A stretch of DNA of 52,684 nucleotides from Rhizobacter sp. (GCA_025350965.1 JANXWV010000017.1:1-52684); one strand, 5' to 3'; shown: positions 9,162 through 17,990, numbered from the stretch's first letter. Notes: generated from the letters alone by a model not told the origin. Program-made: numbers and translations.

Positions 9162-9196
9162 CCCCCTCCCCAACCCTCCCCCAGAAGGGGAGGGGG
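9162..9196. repeat. REP-like palindrome between binding protein and permease genes
   Basis: A perfect 10-bp inverted repeat, CCCCCTCCCC (9162-9171) and GGGGAGGGGG (9187-9196), encloses AACCCTCCCCCAGAA. It belongs to the same family as the elements at 48297 and 52181. Located right after the binding-protein gene, the RNA hairpin may protect the upstream mRNA from decay and so raise binding-protein levels over the permeases, as REP hairpins do in other sugar operons. Confidence 0.7.
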
Positions 9197-9211
9197 TCAA
9201 CAGCCCACACC

Positions 9212-10165
9212 ATGTCAACCTCCGCCGAGCTCATCAACCGCGCCGCACAAGCCACGCCGCCACCGCTTGCACGCCACATGCGCGGCCTGTCGGATCGCGC
9301 GGTTGCGTGGCTCTTCATCGCACCGACGATGCTGCTGCTGTTGGCGATCAACATCTTCCCGTTGATCTGGACGGTGCGGCTTTCGTTCACCAACTTCCGC
9401 GCCAACCGGCCCAATGCCGAGGTGCTGGGCGTGGGCATCGACCACTACGTCGCCATCCTGACCGACCCCGACATCTGGGGCCCGATGCAGGCCACCGCGC
9501 ACTTCCTTTTCTGGACGATCACGCTGCAAACACTGATCGGTTTCACGCTCGCGTGGCTGATCGACCGCAAGTTTCGCGGCCATGGTTTCTGGACCACGCT
9601 GATCCTGATTCCGATGATGCTGTCGCCGGCGGTCGTCGGCAACTTCTGGGCTTTTCTGTACCAACCGCAGATCGGCCTCTTCAACTACGTCGTGTCGTTC
9701 TTCACCGGCCTGCCGCCGTCGAGCTTCGAGATGCTCGGTTCGGTGAAGTTGGCACCGTGGGCCATCGTGATCGTCGACACCTGGATGTGGACGCCCTACG
9801 TGATGCTGATCTGCCTGGCGGGCCTGCGCAGCATCCCCGACTACATCTACGAGGCCGCCGAGGTCGACCGCGCGTCGAGCTGGCGCCAGTTCTGGAGCAT
9901 CACGCTACCGATGGTCCTGCCCTTCGTGATGCTGGCGGTGTTGTTCCGCGGCATCGAGAACTTCAAGATGTTCGACCTCGTGAACCTGCTCACCAACGGC
10001 GGGCCGGGCTCGACGACCGAGGTGGTCTCGATCACGCTCAAGCGCGAGGCCTTCGAGAAGTGGCGCACCGGATATTCGTCGGCGCTGGCCATCATCCTGT
10101 TCGTGGCGGTGTTCGGGTTGGCGAACATTTATGTCAAGGCACTCAACGCGGTGAAGAACCGATGA
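9212..10165 (+). CDS. CUT1 ABC transporter permease, MalF-like subunit
   Basis: 317 residues with six predicted membrane helices, the first at about 33-53 (VAWLFIAPTMLLLLAINIFPL). The cytoplasmic EAA loop that docks on the ATPase reads EAAEVDRASSWRQFWSITLP (about residues 217-236). It lies directly after the REP-like hairpin and before its partner permease. Its function is to form half of the membrane channel for the sugar bound by the preceding gene product. Confidence 0.92.
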   Translation: MSTSAELINRAAQATPPPLARHMRGLSDRAVAWLFIAPTMLLLLAINIFPLIWTVRLSFTNFRANRPNAEVLGVGIDHYVAILTDPDIWGPMQATAHFLFWTITLQTLIGFTLAWLIDRKFRGHGFWTTLILIPMMLSPAVVGNFWAFLYQPQIGLFNYVVSFFTGLPPSSFEMLGSVKLAPWAIVIVDTWMWTPYVMLICLAGLRSIPDYIYEAAEVDRASSWRQFWSITLPMVLPFVMLAVLFRGIENFKMFDLVNLLTNGGPGSTTEVVSITLKREAFEKWRTGYSSALAIILFVAVFGLANIYVKALNAVKNR

Positions 10166-10235
10166 ACACGGGCGCGTGCTCTTGTTCTGGGCGTACCGCC
10201 CGAGGCCACGTTCGCACAAACCCCGAGACGAACCC

Positions 10236-11192
10236 ATGAGCACCGGCATCAGCACCGCCCACTCCGTCGTCGAGCCCACGGCCACATCCAAGCGCGTGGC
10301 GATGTTCGTCGTCATCGTCTACTCCGTCATCACGCTGGTGCCGCTCGCGTGGATCTTCCTGACCAGCATCAAGAGCCCGCCCGACTCGATCAGCTACCCG
10401 CCCAAGGTGCTGTTCGAGCCGTCGATCGAGGGCTACTGCAACCTCTTCACCACGCGCTCGCGCCAGACCGAGGAATACATTCGCGGCCTGCCACCAGCGG
10501 CCGATGCCTGCGAGCGCGCCGCGCGGCGCAACAGCATGGTTGTCGTGAGCCGCTCGAACTACCTGCCGCGCTTCATCAACTCGCTCGTCATCGCGATCGG
10601 CTCGACGGTGCTCTCGGTCGGCCTGGGCGTAATGGCGGCGTACGCGTTCTCGCGCTTCAAGGTGCCTGGCAAGGACGACCTGATGTTCTTCATCTTGTCC
10701 ACGCGCATGATGCCGCCCATCGCGGTGGCCATTCCCATCTACCTGATGTACCGCGAGCTGGGTTTGTCGGACACACGGCTGGGCATGATCTTGCTGTACA
10801 GCGCGGTCAACGTCTCGCTGGCGGTGTGGTTGCTCAAGGGCTTCATCGACGAGATCCCGCGTGAGTACGAAGAGGCCGCCATGGTCGATGGCTACACGCG
10901 GCTGCAGGCCTTCCGCAAAGTGGTGCTGCCGCAGGCCACCACCGGCATCGTGGCCACCGCCATCTTTTGCCTGATCTTCGCGTGGAACGAGTACGCGTTC
11001 GCGGTGTTGTTGACCAGTGGCGAAGCGCAGACCGCGCCGCCGTTCATCCCGATCATCATCGGCGAGGGCGGCCAGGATTGGCCGGCGGTGGCGGCGGGCA
11101 CCATGCTGTTCCTGATTCCGATACTGGTGTTCACCGTGCTGCTGCGCAAGCACCTGCTGCGCGGCATCACGTTCGGGGCGGTGCGCAAATGA
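10236..11192 (+). CDS. CUT1 ABC transporter permease, MalG-like subunit with an enlarged periplasmic loop
   Basis: 318 residues with six predicted helices and the EAA loop EEAAMVDGYTRLQAFRKVVLP (about residues 209-229). Between helix 1 and the core is a long hydrophilic stretch (about residues 45-110) with two cysteines (GYCNLF and DACERA), longer than in ordinary MalG homologues. The start at 10236 was preferred because the earlier in-frame ATG at 10176 adds an unlikely basic extension. Its stop overlaps the next ATG (ATGA). Confidence 0.9.
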   Translation: MSTGISTAHSVVEPTATSKRVAMFVVIVYSVITLVPLAWIFLTSIKSPPDSISYPPKVLFEPSIEGYCNLFTTRSRQTEEYIRGLPPAADACERAARRNSMVVVSRSNYLPRFINSLVIAIGSTVLSVGLGVMAAYAFSRFKVPGKDDLMFFILSTRMMPPIAVAIPIYLMYRELGLSDTRLGMILLYSAVNVSLAVWLLKGFIDEIPREYEEAAMVDGYTRLQAFRKVVLPQATTGIVATAIFCLIFAWNEYAFAVLLTSGEAQTAPPFIPIIIGEGGQDWPAVAAGTMLFLIPILVFTVLLRKHLLRGITFGAVRK

Positions 11193-11377
11193 GCCCCGTA
11201 TCCAGGTGGCCGAAGTGGGCTCGGCGCGGGCCGATGGAGATGGCTGCGTGCATCGTCATCGCGCTCGGCATCGTGATGATGCTGCAGCCGTTCGCGCTGG
11301 TGCTGTTCACCTGGTCGTTCGTGGTCACGCTCTCGGGGGTTGTCATGTTCACCGTTGTTTCCAAATTTCCGGCTTGA
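11189..11377 (+). CDS. Small two-helix membrane protein within the CUT1 operon
   Basis: 62 residues: a basic N-terminus (SRWPKWARRGPM) and two hydrophobic helices (ACIVIALGIVMMLQPFALVLF and the following SFVVTLSGVVMFTVV). It starts at an ATGA overlap with the second permease and ends 9 bp before the first ATPase, so the operon keeps it between transporter subunits. I do not recognise the family. Rhizobial glycerol ABC operons carry a small membrane protein, GlpU, in a comparable position, but I see no obvious sequence match. It may be an accessory transporter subunit. Confidence 0.7.
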   Translation: MSPVSRWPKWARRGPMEMAACIVIALGIVMMLQPFALVLFTWSFVVTLSGVVMFTVVSKFPA

Positions 11378-11386
11378 TGGATCGAC

Positions 11387-12481
11387 ATGGCCGAAATCCG
11401 CGTTTGTAACCTTCACAAGGCGTTTGCCGAGTTTGTGGCCGTGAAAGACTCGAGCTTCACGGTGCGCGACGGCGAATTCTTCTGCCTGCTCGGGCCTTCG
11501 GGCTGCGGCAAGACGACCACGCTGCGCATGATCGCGGGGCTGGAGCTGCCGACCTCGGGGCAGATCTTCCTCGGCGATGAGGACGTGACCTCCCAGCGTG
11601 CGTCGGCGCGCGACATCGCGTTCGTGTTCCAGCTGTTCGCGCTCTACCCGCACCTCAACGTGCGCCGCAACATCGCCTTCCCGCTGGTCTCGCAAGGCAT
11701 GGCGCGGCGCGAGATCGACACCAAGGTGATGGACGCAGCGCGCATCCTGCGCATCACCGAACTGCTCGACAAGCCGGTGTCCGGCCTGTCCAGCGGCGAC
11801 CGCCAGCGTGTGGCGCTCGGCCGGGCCATCGTGCGCCAGCCGGCCGCCTTCATGATGGACGAGCCGCTCGGCGCACTCGACTCCGAGTTCCGTGAGTTGA
11901 TGTGCCATGAGCTGCGCAGCCTCCACGACCGCTTGAAGGCGACCACCGTCTACGTCACGCACGACCAGATGGAAGCGATGGCGATGGCCGACACCATCGC
12001 CATCATGAACCGAGGCGTGATCGAGCAGCTCGGTGCGCCGCAAGAGGTCTACGACCACCCCGCCTCGGTGTTCGTGGCCGACTTCATCGGTTCGCCGTCC
12101 ATGAACTTCATTCCGTTCGAGGGCGCTTGCGAGCCCGGTGCGCGGCAGGTCACCATCGGTGCGGCCCTGCTTCCCGTGCCGGCGCTTGCCGAAGGCGTGG
12201 CGCAGCGCGGGTTGCTCTACGGCGTGCGCCCCGAGCACGTGCGCTTCGACGCCACTTCGGCGCTGCGCGCCGAAGTGGTCGGCACCGAATACATGGGCCA
12301 CAGCCAGATCGTCACGCTTCGCACGGCGGTCGGGTCGATGCTGCGCGCCAAGGTCGGGGTGCAGGTGAACGCGGCCCGTGGCGACCATGTCGGGTTGGCG
12401 TTCGAGGGCCGCGCGGTGTCGCTGTTCGACCAGCAGTCGGGCCGCGCGTTGGCGCTGCGCCGCGAGGTGGCGCATGGCTGA
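11387..12481 (+). CDS. CUT1 ABC transporter ATPase 1 (MalK/UgpC-like) with a non-standard signature motif
   Basis: 364 residues. Walker A GPSGCGKTT (about 36-44), Q-loop FVFQLFALYPHL, Walker B FMMDEPLGALD and the H-loop VTHDQMEAM are intact. The ABC signature reads LSSGDRQRV in place of LSGGQQQRV, losing the second Gly and the Gln. A C-terminal regulatory OB-fold domain follows (from about 235). A second, standard ATPase gene overlaps its 3' end, so the transporter probably uses an ATPase heterodimer with one weakened site. Confidence 0.92.
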   Translation: MAEIRVCNLHKAFAEFVAVKDSSFTVRDGEFFCLLGPSGCGKTTTLRMIAGLELPTSGQIFLGDEDVTSQRASARDIAFVFQLFALYPHLNVRRNIAFPLVSQGMARREIDTKVMDAARILRITELLDKPVSGLSSGDRQRVALGRAIVRQPAAFMMDEPLGALDSEFRELMCHELRSLHDRLKATTVYVTHDQMEAMAMADTIAIMNRGVIEQLGAPQEVYDHPASVFVADFIGSPSMNFIPFEGACEPGARQVTIGAALLPVPALAEGVAQRGLLYGVRPEHVRFDATSALRAEVVGTEYMGHSQIVTLRTAVGSMLRAKVGVQVNAARGDHVGLAFEGRAVSLFDQQSGRALALRREVAHG

Positions 12482-13517
12482 CTTTCAACTCGACGGTGTC
12501 GGCAAGCGCTTCGGTGCGGTGCAGGCCGTGAGCGGCCTGAGCTTGAGCGCGGCCAGCGGTGAGTTCATCGTGCTGCTCGGCCCGAGCGGGGCCGGCAAGA
12601 CGACCACGCTGCGCCTCGTCGCCGGCCTGGAAACCCCGGACGCCGGCCGCGTGCACATCGGCGGGCGTGACGTGACGGTGGAGCCGCCTGCGCTGCGCGA
12701 CGTGACCTTCGTGTTCCAGCAGTATTCGCTCTACCCGCACCTGAGCGTGTTCGACAACCTGGCCTTCCCACTGCGCTCGCCGATGCGCCCGCTCGCCGAG
12801 GCCAAGGTGCGCGAAAAGGTCGTTGAAGTCGCGCGCCTGCTGCGCATCGACGACAAGCTGGCCAGCCCCGCCACCAAGCTGTCGGGCGGGCAGATGCAGC
12901 GCGTGGCCATCGGCCGGGCGCTGGTGCGCGAGCCGGCCGTCACCTTGATGGACGAGCCGCTGTCGTCGCTCGACGCGAAGCTGCGAAACGACCTGCGCCT
13001 GGAGCTGCGGCGCATCCAGCAGGACCTGGGCGCGACCATGCTCTACGTCACGCACGACCAGACCGAGGCACTGACGCTGGCCACCCGCATCGGCGTGCTC
13101 GACCACGGCCGGCTGGTGCAGGTGGGCAGCCCGCGCGACATCTACGAGAACCCGCAGTCGAGCACGGTCGCAGCCAGGCTGGGCTCGCCGCGCATCAACC
13201 TGCTGCCACGCGCCGCGCTCGGCGACTGGCCGGCGCCGGTGCAAGCCGCGACCGTCGGGGTGCGCGCCGAGCACCTGCATCTTCATCTGCACCCGCACGC
13301 CGTTGCTGGAACCGCGCCCAATACGCTGCACGCCGAAGTGCGGCGCATCGAGATCCTCAGCGACCAGCGGCTGGTGCACCTGCTGGTTGCCGGCAGTGCG
13401 CACCCGCTCGTCAGCGCGGCACCGAGCGACGCCAGTCTGGCACCGGGCACGTCGGTGAGTGTCGAGCTGCGCCACTTGCTCTGGTTCGACACCCACGGGC
13501 AACGCATTGCCGCCTGA
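12474..13517 (+). CDS. CUT1 ABC transporter ATPase 2 (MalK/UgpC-like)
   Basis: 347 residues with standard motifs: Walker A GPSGAGKTT, Q-loop FVFQQYSLYPHL, signature LSGGQMQRVAIGRAL, Walker B TLMDEPLSSLD, H-loop VTHDQTEAL and a C-terminal OB-fold domain. The C-terminal part has a histidine-rich stretch (AEHLHLHLHPHAV). It starts 8 bp before the previous gene ends. Paired but different ATPases inside one importer operon are known for the rhizobial glycerol system GlpS/GlpT. Confidence 0.92.
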   Translation: MADFQLDGVGKRFGAVQAVSGLSLSAASGEFIVLLGPSGAGKTTTLRLVAGLETPDAGRVHIGGRDVTVEPPALRDVTFVFQQYSLYPHLSVFDNLAFPLRSPMRPLAEAKVREKVVEVARLLRIDDKLASPATKLSGGQMQRVAIGRALVREPAVTLMDEPLSSLDAKLRNDLRLELRRIQQDLGATMLYVTHDQTEALTLATRIGVLDHGRLVQVGSPRDIYENPQSSTVAARLGSPRINLLPRAALGDWPAPVQAATVGVRAEHLHLHLHPHAVAGTAPNTLHAEVRRIEILSDQRLVHLLVAGSAHPLVSAAPSDASLAPGTSVSVELRHLLWFDTHGQRIAA

Positions 13518-13539
13518 CGCGAGCCCTCCGGAGAACGCC

Positions 13540-14157
13540 ATGCCCCACACCGCCATGATCCTGGCCGCCACGCAAACGCTGATCGATCACGTCGAGGAAC
13601 TGACACAACTCGACCAGGCCATCGGCGACGGTGACCACGGCCTCAACATGCGGCGCGGCGCACTCGCCATCCAGGCCAGGCTGGCCGAGTGGCAAGGCCA
13701 GCCGCTCAACGATGTGCTCAAGGCCATGGGCCTGACCTGCATGTCGACCATCGGCGGCTCGTCGGGCCCGGTGTTCGGCACGCTGCTGGTCACGCTCGCG
13801 AAGGAACTGCCGCCCGCGCCAGGGCCGGCCGACTTGTCGCGCGCGTTGCAGGCCGGCATTGCGGCGCTGACACGGCTGGGCAAGGCCGAGGTCGGGCAGA
13901 AAACGCTGCTCGACGTGCTCGACCCGCTGCAGCGCGTGCTGGCCGAGGGCGCTGACGACGCGGGTGACATGGTCGCCCGCGCCCGCCAGACCGGGCTCGA
14001 TGCCTGCGCGGCAACCGCCGCGATGGACGCAACCCGCGGCCGCGCGTCCTTCCTCGGCGACCGCGCGCTCGGCCATGTCGACCCGGGTTCGCGCTCGATG
14101 GCCTTGATCACCGCCGCCATCTGCGACACGCTCGCCGCCACCCGCGCCGGCACCTGA
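13540..14157 (+). CDS. dhaL: Dihydroxyacetone kinase-type phosphotransfer subunit DhaL
   Basis: 205 residues, the nucleotide-binding DhaL domain. IGDGDHGLNMRRG (about residues 27-39) carries the aspartates that bind Mg-nucleotide, and TIGGSSGPVFGTLL is the conserved Gly/Ser loop; DPGSRSMALI lies near the C-terminus. A CCGGAGAACG ribosome site precedes the ATG. DhaK is 30 bp downstream. In PTS-dependent systems DhaL holds ADP and accepts phosphate from DhaM; no DhaM is encoded here, so direct ATP use is likely. The real substrate could be dihydroxyacetone, erythrulose or another short ketose. Confidence 0.9.
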   Translation: MPHTAMILAATQTLIDHVEELTQLDQAIGDGDHGLNMRRGALAIQARLAEWQGQPLNDVLKAMGLTCMSTIGGSSGPVFGTLLVTLAKELPPAPGPADLSRALQAGIAALTRLGKAEVGQKTLLDVLDPLQRVLAEGADDAGDMVARARQTGLDACAATAAMDATRGRASFLGDRALGHVDPGSRSMALITAAICDTLAATRAGT

Positions 14158-14187
14158 CTTCTCCACCTTCCAACGCAGCGAGTTGCC

Positions 14188-15177
14188 ATGAAGAAACTCA
14201 TCAACCACACCGACACCGTGCTTGCCGAATCGCTCGACGGCTTTGCTGCTGCGCATGCCGACATCGTGACACTCGGTGCCGAATACCAGTTCGTGCGCCG
14301 CCGCCACACCCGGCCCGGCAAGGTCGCGCTGATCTCCGGCGGCGGCTCGGGCCATGAGCCGCTGCACACCGGCTTCGTCGGCCACGGCATGCTCGACGCG
14401 GCCTGCCCCGGGCAGGTCTTCACCTCGCCCACACCGAACCAGATGCTCGCCGCCGCCGAGTCGGTCGACACCGGCGCCGGCGTGCTCTTCATCGTGAAGA
14501 ACTACTCCGGCGACATGATGAACTTCCAGATGGCCGCCGAGATGCTCGACCGCGACAACGCGACCGTGATCGTCAACGACGACGTGGCAGTCGAGAACAG
14601 CACCTACACGACCGGCCGGCGCGGCGTGGCCGGCACGCTGATCGTCGAGAAGATCGTTGGCGCTGCGGCCGAGCGCGGTGAGAGCCTCGCAGCACTCAAG
14701 GCACTCGGCGATGCGGTGAACAAGGCCACCGCGTCGATGGGTGTGGCGCTGACGTCATGCACCGTGCCGGCGGCCGGCAAGCCGACGTTCCAGATCGGCC
14801 CCGACGAGATGGAAATGGGCGTGGGCATCCATGGTGAACCCGGCCGCCGCCGCGTGAAGATGACCGGCGCCGACGAGATCGCTGCCGAGCTCACCGGCGC
14901 CGTGCTGAAGGACTTGCAGTTGCGCCCCGGGCAGCCGGTGATCCTGCTTGTCAACGGTTTCGGTGGCACGCCCACGCTCGAGCTGTACGTGATGGTGCAT
15001 GCAGCACTGAAGGTGCTCGGTGCGGCCGGCGTGAAGGTGGTGCGCCACCTCACCGGCTCGTACGTGACCTCGCTCGAGATGGCCGGTTGCTCGATCACCG
15101 TGACAGCCGTCGACCCGGCGCAGCTGGCGCTGTGGGATGCGCCGGTGCACACGGCCGCGCTGCGTTGGGGGATGTGA
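14188..15177 (+). CDS. dhaK: Dihydroxyacetone kinase-type substrate-binding subunit DhaK
   Basis: 329 residues, full DhaK length. SGGGSGHEPLHTGFVG (about 50-65) forms the substrate loop. The histidine in MGVGIHGEPGRRR (about 218) is the one that binds the ketone covalently as a hemiaminal in known DhaK proteins. It makes a split kinase with the DhaL before it, whereas ATP-type enzymes usually fuse both domains. The position after the importer ATPases implies that the imported compound is turned into a small ketose and phosphorylated here. Confidence 0.92.
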   Translation: MKKLINHTDTVLAESLDGFAAAHADIVTLGAEYQFVRRRHTRPGKVALISGGGSGHEPLHTGFVGHGMLDAACPGQVFTSPTPNQMLAAAESVDTGAGVLFIVKNYSGDMMNFQMAAEMLDRDNATVIVNDDVAVENSTYTTGRRGVAGTLIVEKIVGAAAERGESLAALKALGDAVNKATASMGVALTSCTVPAAGKPTFQIGPDEMEMGVGIHGEPGRRRVKMTGADEIAAELTGAVLKDLQLRPGQPVILLVNGFGGTPTLELYVMVHAALKVLGAAGVKVVRHLTGSYVTSLEMAGCSITVTAVDPAQLALWDAPVHTAALRWGM

Positions 15178-15236
15178 CCCGCTGACGGGTTGTTCAGCGC
15201 ACTGCCCGCGCGTGGCGCGCGTTGCGGCAGGCGGCA

Positions 15237-15270
15237 CCCGCCGCGAAGCCTGCGGGCGGGCTCCTTTCTT
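15237..15270 (+). terminator. Candidate Rho-independent terminator after the dhaLK operon
   Basis: CCCGCCGC (15237-15244) pairs with GCGGGCGGG (15252-15260), with one bulged base and a 7-nt loop, and is followed by the pyrimidine-rich CTCCTTTCTT. The T-run is interrupted, so this is a moderate candidate. The rest of 15178-15466 shows no gene that I can support. Confidence 0.45.
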
Positions 15271-15466
15271 CTGAACACCCCCAACGGGTCAGCAAACCAC
15301 CGAACCGAAGCGATGACGCCCGCCCCGGGCGCGCCTTTGCCGCGCAGGCGTGCGCAAGAAGCAAGCGTTGCGCGGCCACCCACCCAGCGCACGGTTCCTC
15401 AACTCCTGCACCAGAGCGCCGACAACAAATGGCGGTGGCACATTGCAGCCGCCGACGCACGGCCGA

Positions 15467-16666
15467 ATGCCGCTGCCTTCACCCATGCCCGCACTCGACG
15501 CCACCTCGCTCATCTTCAGCAACGCGCTGCTGTCGCTGGTGGTCACCGCTGTGCTGTTGGTGTCGCGCATCGGCCTCGGCGACGCGGCGCGCGGCGTGCG
15601 CACCTGGGTCGTGGCCGACCTGTTCTTCGCAGCCGCACGCGGCGTGGCGGTGGCCGAACTGTTGGACCCGCGCGTGCAGGTGCTCACGGGCCTGGGCCTG
15701 CCCGTGGTTTCGGGCGCGTTGATCATGCTGGCGCTCGTGGGCCACCTGCACGCGCTCAGGCGCGTTGCCGGTAACGCGGTGCCACTGCGCGCGGTCGCAC
15801 TTCAGTCCATCGCATTGGCGCTGGTGTTCGCCGTGCCTGCGGCGTGGATGAGCAGCGTCGACGCGCGAGTGCACTGGATGGGCGCGTGCATCTTCGTCAT
15901 GGCCGCTCTCACGCTGCACACGTTGTGGCCCATGCGCCGCCTGTGGGGCGCGCGGCTCATCGGCGCGATGATGGTGCTGGCGCTCGTGTTCCAGGGCCGC
16001 CGCCTGCTCGTGTTCGCGATGCACTTCCACACCGGCGCGGGCCCGCTCGACACGCTGGCGCCGCAGCTGGAAGTGGTGCCGCTGCTGATCGACCTGATCG
16101 TCTCGCTGTTCGTGACTACCGGCTTCATGCTGCTGATGCAGGAACGGATGCGCCAGCGCATCGAGCGGCTCGTCGTCACCGACGCGCTCACCGGCGTGCT
16201 CAACCGCCACGGGCTGATGGCGCCGCTCGAGCGCGAGCTGGCGCAGGCCGTGCGCCACGGGCGGCCACTCTCGGTGGTGATGTTCGACCTGGACCACTTC
16301 AAGCGCATCAACGACAGGCACGGCCACGCGGCGGGTGACCTGGTGCTGGCCGGCTTCGCAGCGCGCGCCACCCGGCTGATGCGCGGCGGCGACCTGTTCG
16401 GCCGCTGGGGCGGTGAAGAGTTCCTGATGGTGCTGCCCGACACCGCGCCGGCCGCAGCCTACCTCGTTGCCGAACGCCTGCGCGACGACGTGGCGCGTGC
16501 GCCGGTGACCGGCGGCGCCCCGCCCGTGACGGTGAGCGGTGGCGTGGCCAGCGCGGCCGAAGTCGTCGTGTCGGCCCAGGCCTTGTTGCAGATGCTGGAG
16601 TTGGCCGACCAGCGCCTGTACCAGGCCAAGCGCCAGCGCAACCAGGTGGTGGCCGCTCCGGCTTGA
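15467..16666 (+). CDS. Membrane-anchored GGDEF diguanylate cyclase
   Basis: About 400 residues. The N-terminal half has six or seven predicted membrane helices (from SLIFSNALLSLVVTAVLLVS to IDLIVSLFVTTGFMLLM). The C-terminal half is a GGDEF domain: DALTGVLNRHG, FDLDHFKRINDRHGHAAGD and the active-site GGEEF. RGGD lies exactly five residues before GGEEF, the arrangement of the inhibitory I-site. It should make c-di-GMP and be product-inhibited. The start is uncertain; ATG codons at 15350, 15467 and 15485 are in frame and none has a good ribosome site. It converges on xylA with a gap of 7 bp. Confidence 0.88.
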   Translation: MPLPSPMPALDATSLIFSNALLSLVVTAVLLVSRIGLGDAARGVRTWVVADLFFAAARGVAVAELLDPRVQVLTGLGLPVVSGALIMLALVGHLHALRRVAGNAVPLRAVALQSIALALVFAVPAAWMSSVDARVHWMGACIFVMAALTLHTLWPMRRLWGARLIGAMMVLALVFQGRRLLVFAMHFHTGAGPLDTLAPQLEVVPLLIDLIVSLFVTTGFMLLMQERMRQRIERLVVTDALTGVLNRHGLMAPLERELAQAVRHGRPLSVVMFDLDHFKRINDRHGHAAGDLVLAGFAARATRLMRGGDLFGRWGGEEFLMVLPDTAPAAAYLVAERLRDDVARAPVTGGAPPVTVSGGVASAAEVVVSAQALLQMLELADQRLYQAKRQRNQVVAAPA

Positions 16667-16673
16667 TGTTCCG

Positions 16674-17990
16674 TCAAACGAACTGGTTCGCGAGGTTCTC
16701 CAGGTACTCCTGCCGGCCCGATACCGGCGCCGTGTCGGTGTTCGCGGCCAGCACGCGCGCGGCCAGGTCGTCGAGGGTGTGCTTGCCGGCCAGCACGTCG
16801 GCGCCGAACGGCGTGCGCCAGCCGGCGTAGCGCTCGTTCACGAATGCCTCCAGCCGGCCGTCGTTGATCATCTTCTCAGCGACCAGCAGCGCACGGGCGG
16901 TCACGTCCATTGCACCGACATGGCCGTGGAACATGTCTTGTGGGTCGATCGATTGCCGGCGCACCTTGCTGTCGAAGTTGATGCCGCCCGAGGTGAAGCC
17001 GCCGCCCTTGACGATGGTGTAGAGCGCCAGCGCCGTCTCGGCGATGCTGTTCGGGAACTGGTCGGTGTCCCACTGGCACTGCATGTCGCCGCGGTTCATG
17101 TCGATCGAGCCGAAGATGCCGAGGTCGATGGCGGTCGCGATCTCGTGCTCGAAGCTGTGGCCGGCCAGCGTGGCATGGTTGGCCTCCAGGTTGACCTTGA
17201 TCTCTTTGTCGAGCCCGTAGCGGCACAGGAAGCCGTAGACCGTGGCGGCATCGAAGTCGTACTGGTGTTTCGTCGGCTCGCGCGGCTTGGGCTCGATGAG
17301 GATGGCGCCCTTGAAGCCGATCTTGTGCTTGTATTCGACCACCATGTTCATGAAGCGGCCCATCTGGTCAAGCTCCTGGCCGATGCGTGTGTTCAGCAGC
17401 GTCTCGTAGCCTTCGCGGCCACCCCAGAGCACGTAGTTCTCGCCGCCGAGCTGATGCGTGGCGTCCATCGCTTCCTTCACCTGCAAGGCGCTCATCGCGA
17501 AGATGGCCGGGTCGGGGTTGGTTGCCGCGCCCGACATGAAGCGCCGGTGGCTGAACAAGTTGGCGGTGCCCCACAACAGCTTCATGCCGGTGGCCTGCTG
17601 CTTCTCGGCCAGCACGTCGACCATGGCGTGCAGGTGGGCCCTGCTTTCGCGCGGCGTGGTGCCTTCGGGGGCCACGTCGCGGTCGTGGAAGGTGTAGTAC
17701 GGCGCGCCGAGCTTGGCGAAGAACTCGAAGGCCGCGTCGGCCTTGTCGCGGGCGGCCTGCATCGGGTCTGCCATGTGCTGCCATGGACGCTCGAAGGTGC
17801 CGTCGTAGCCGAACGGGTCGAAGCCGTTCCAGCTGAAGCTGTGCCAGTAGCACACCGCGAAGCGCAGGTGCTCGGCCATCGGTCTGCCGAGCACGATGCG
17901 GTCGGGCTCGTAGTGCTTGAAGGCGAGCGGCTCGGTCGACGCCGCGCCCTTGAACGCGATGGGTTCGACCGCGTGGAAATAGCTTGTCAT
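16674..17990 (-). CDS. xylA: Xylose isomerase
   Basis: 438 residues, the usual length of class II xylose isomerases, converting D-xylose to D-xylulose. Seen: [16 protein letters not shown], catalytic His/Asp in [12 protein letters not shown] (about 100-111), the metal ligand Glu in [31 protein letters not shown] and the metal site GSIDMNRGD followed by WDTDQFP. Its ATG overlaps the xylB stop (ATGA). It is the last gene of the minus-strand xylose operon. Confidence 0.97.
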   Translation of the reverse strand: MTSYFHAVEPIAFKGAASTEPLAFKHYEPDRIVLGRPMAEHLRFAVCYWHSFSWNGFDPFGYDGTFERPWQHMADPMQAARDKADAAFEFFAKLGAPYYTFHDRDVAPEGTTPRESRAHLHAMVDVLAEKQQATGMKLLWGTANLFSHRRFMSGAATNPDPAIFAMSALQVKEAMDATHQLGGENYVLWGGREGYETLLNTRIGQELDQMGRFMNMVVEYKHKIGFKGAILIEPKPREPTKHQYDFDAATVYGFLCRYGLDKEIKVNLEANHATLAGHSFEHEIATAIDLGIFGSIDMNRGDMQCQWDTDQFPNSIAETALALYTIVKGGGFTSGGINFDSKVRRQSIDPQDMFHGHVGAMDVTARALLVAEKMINDGRLEAFVNERYAGWRTPFGADVLAGKHTLDDLAARVLAANTDTAPVSGRQEYLENLANQFV

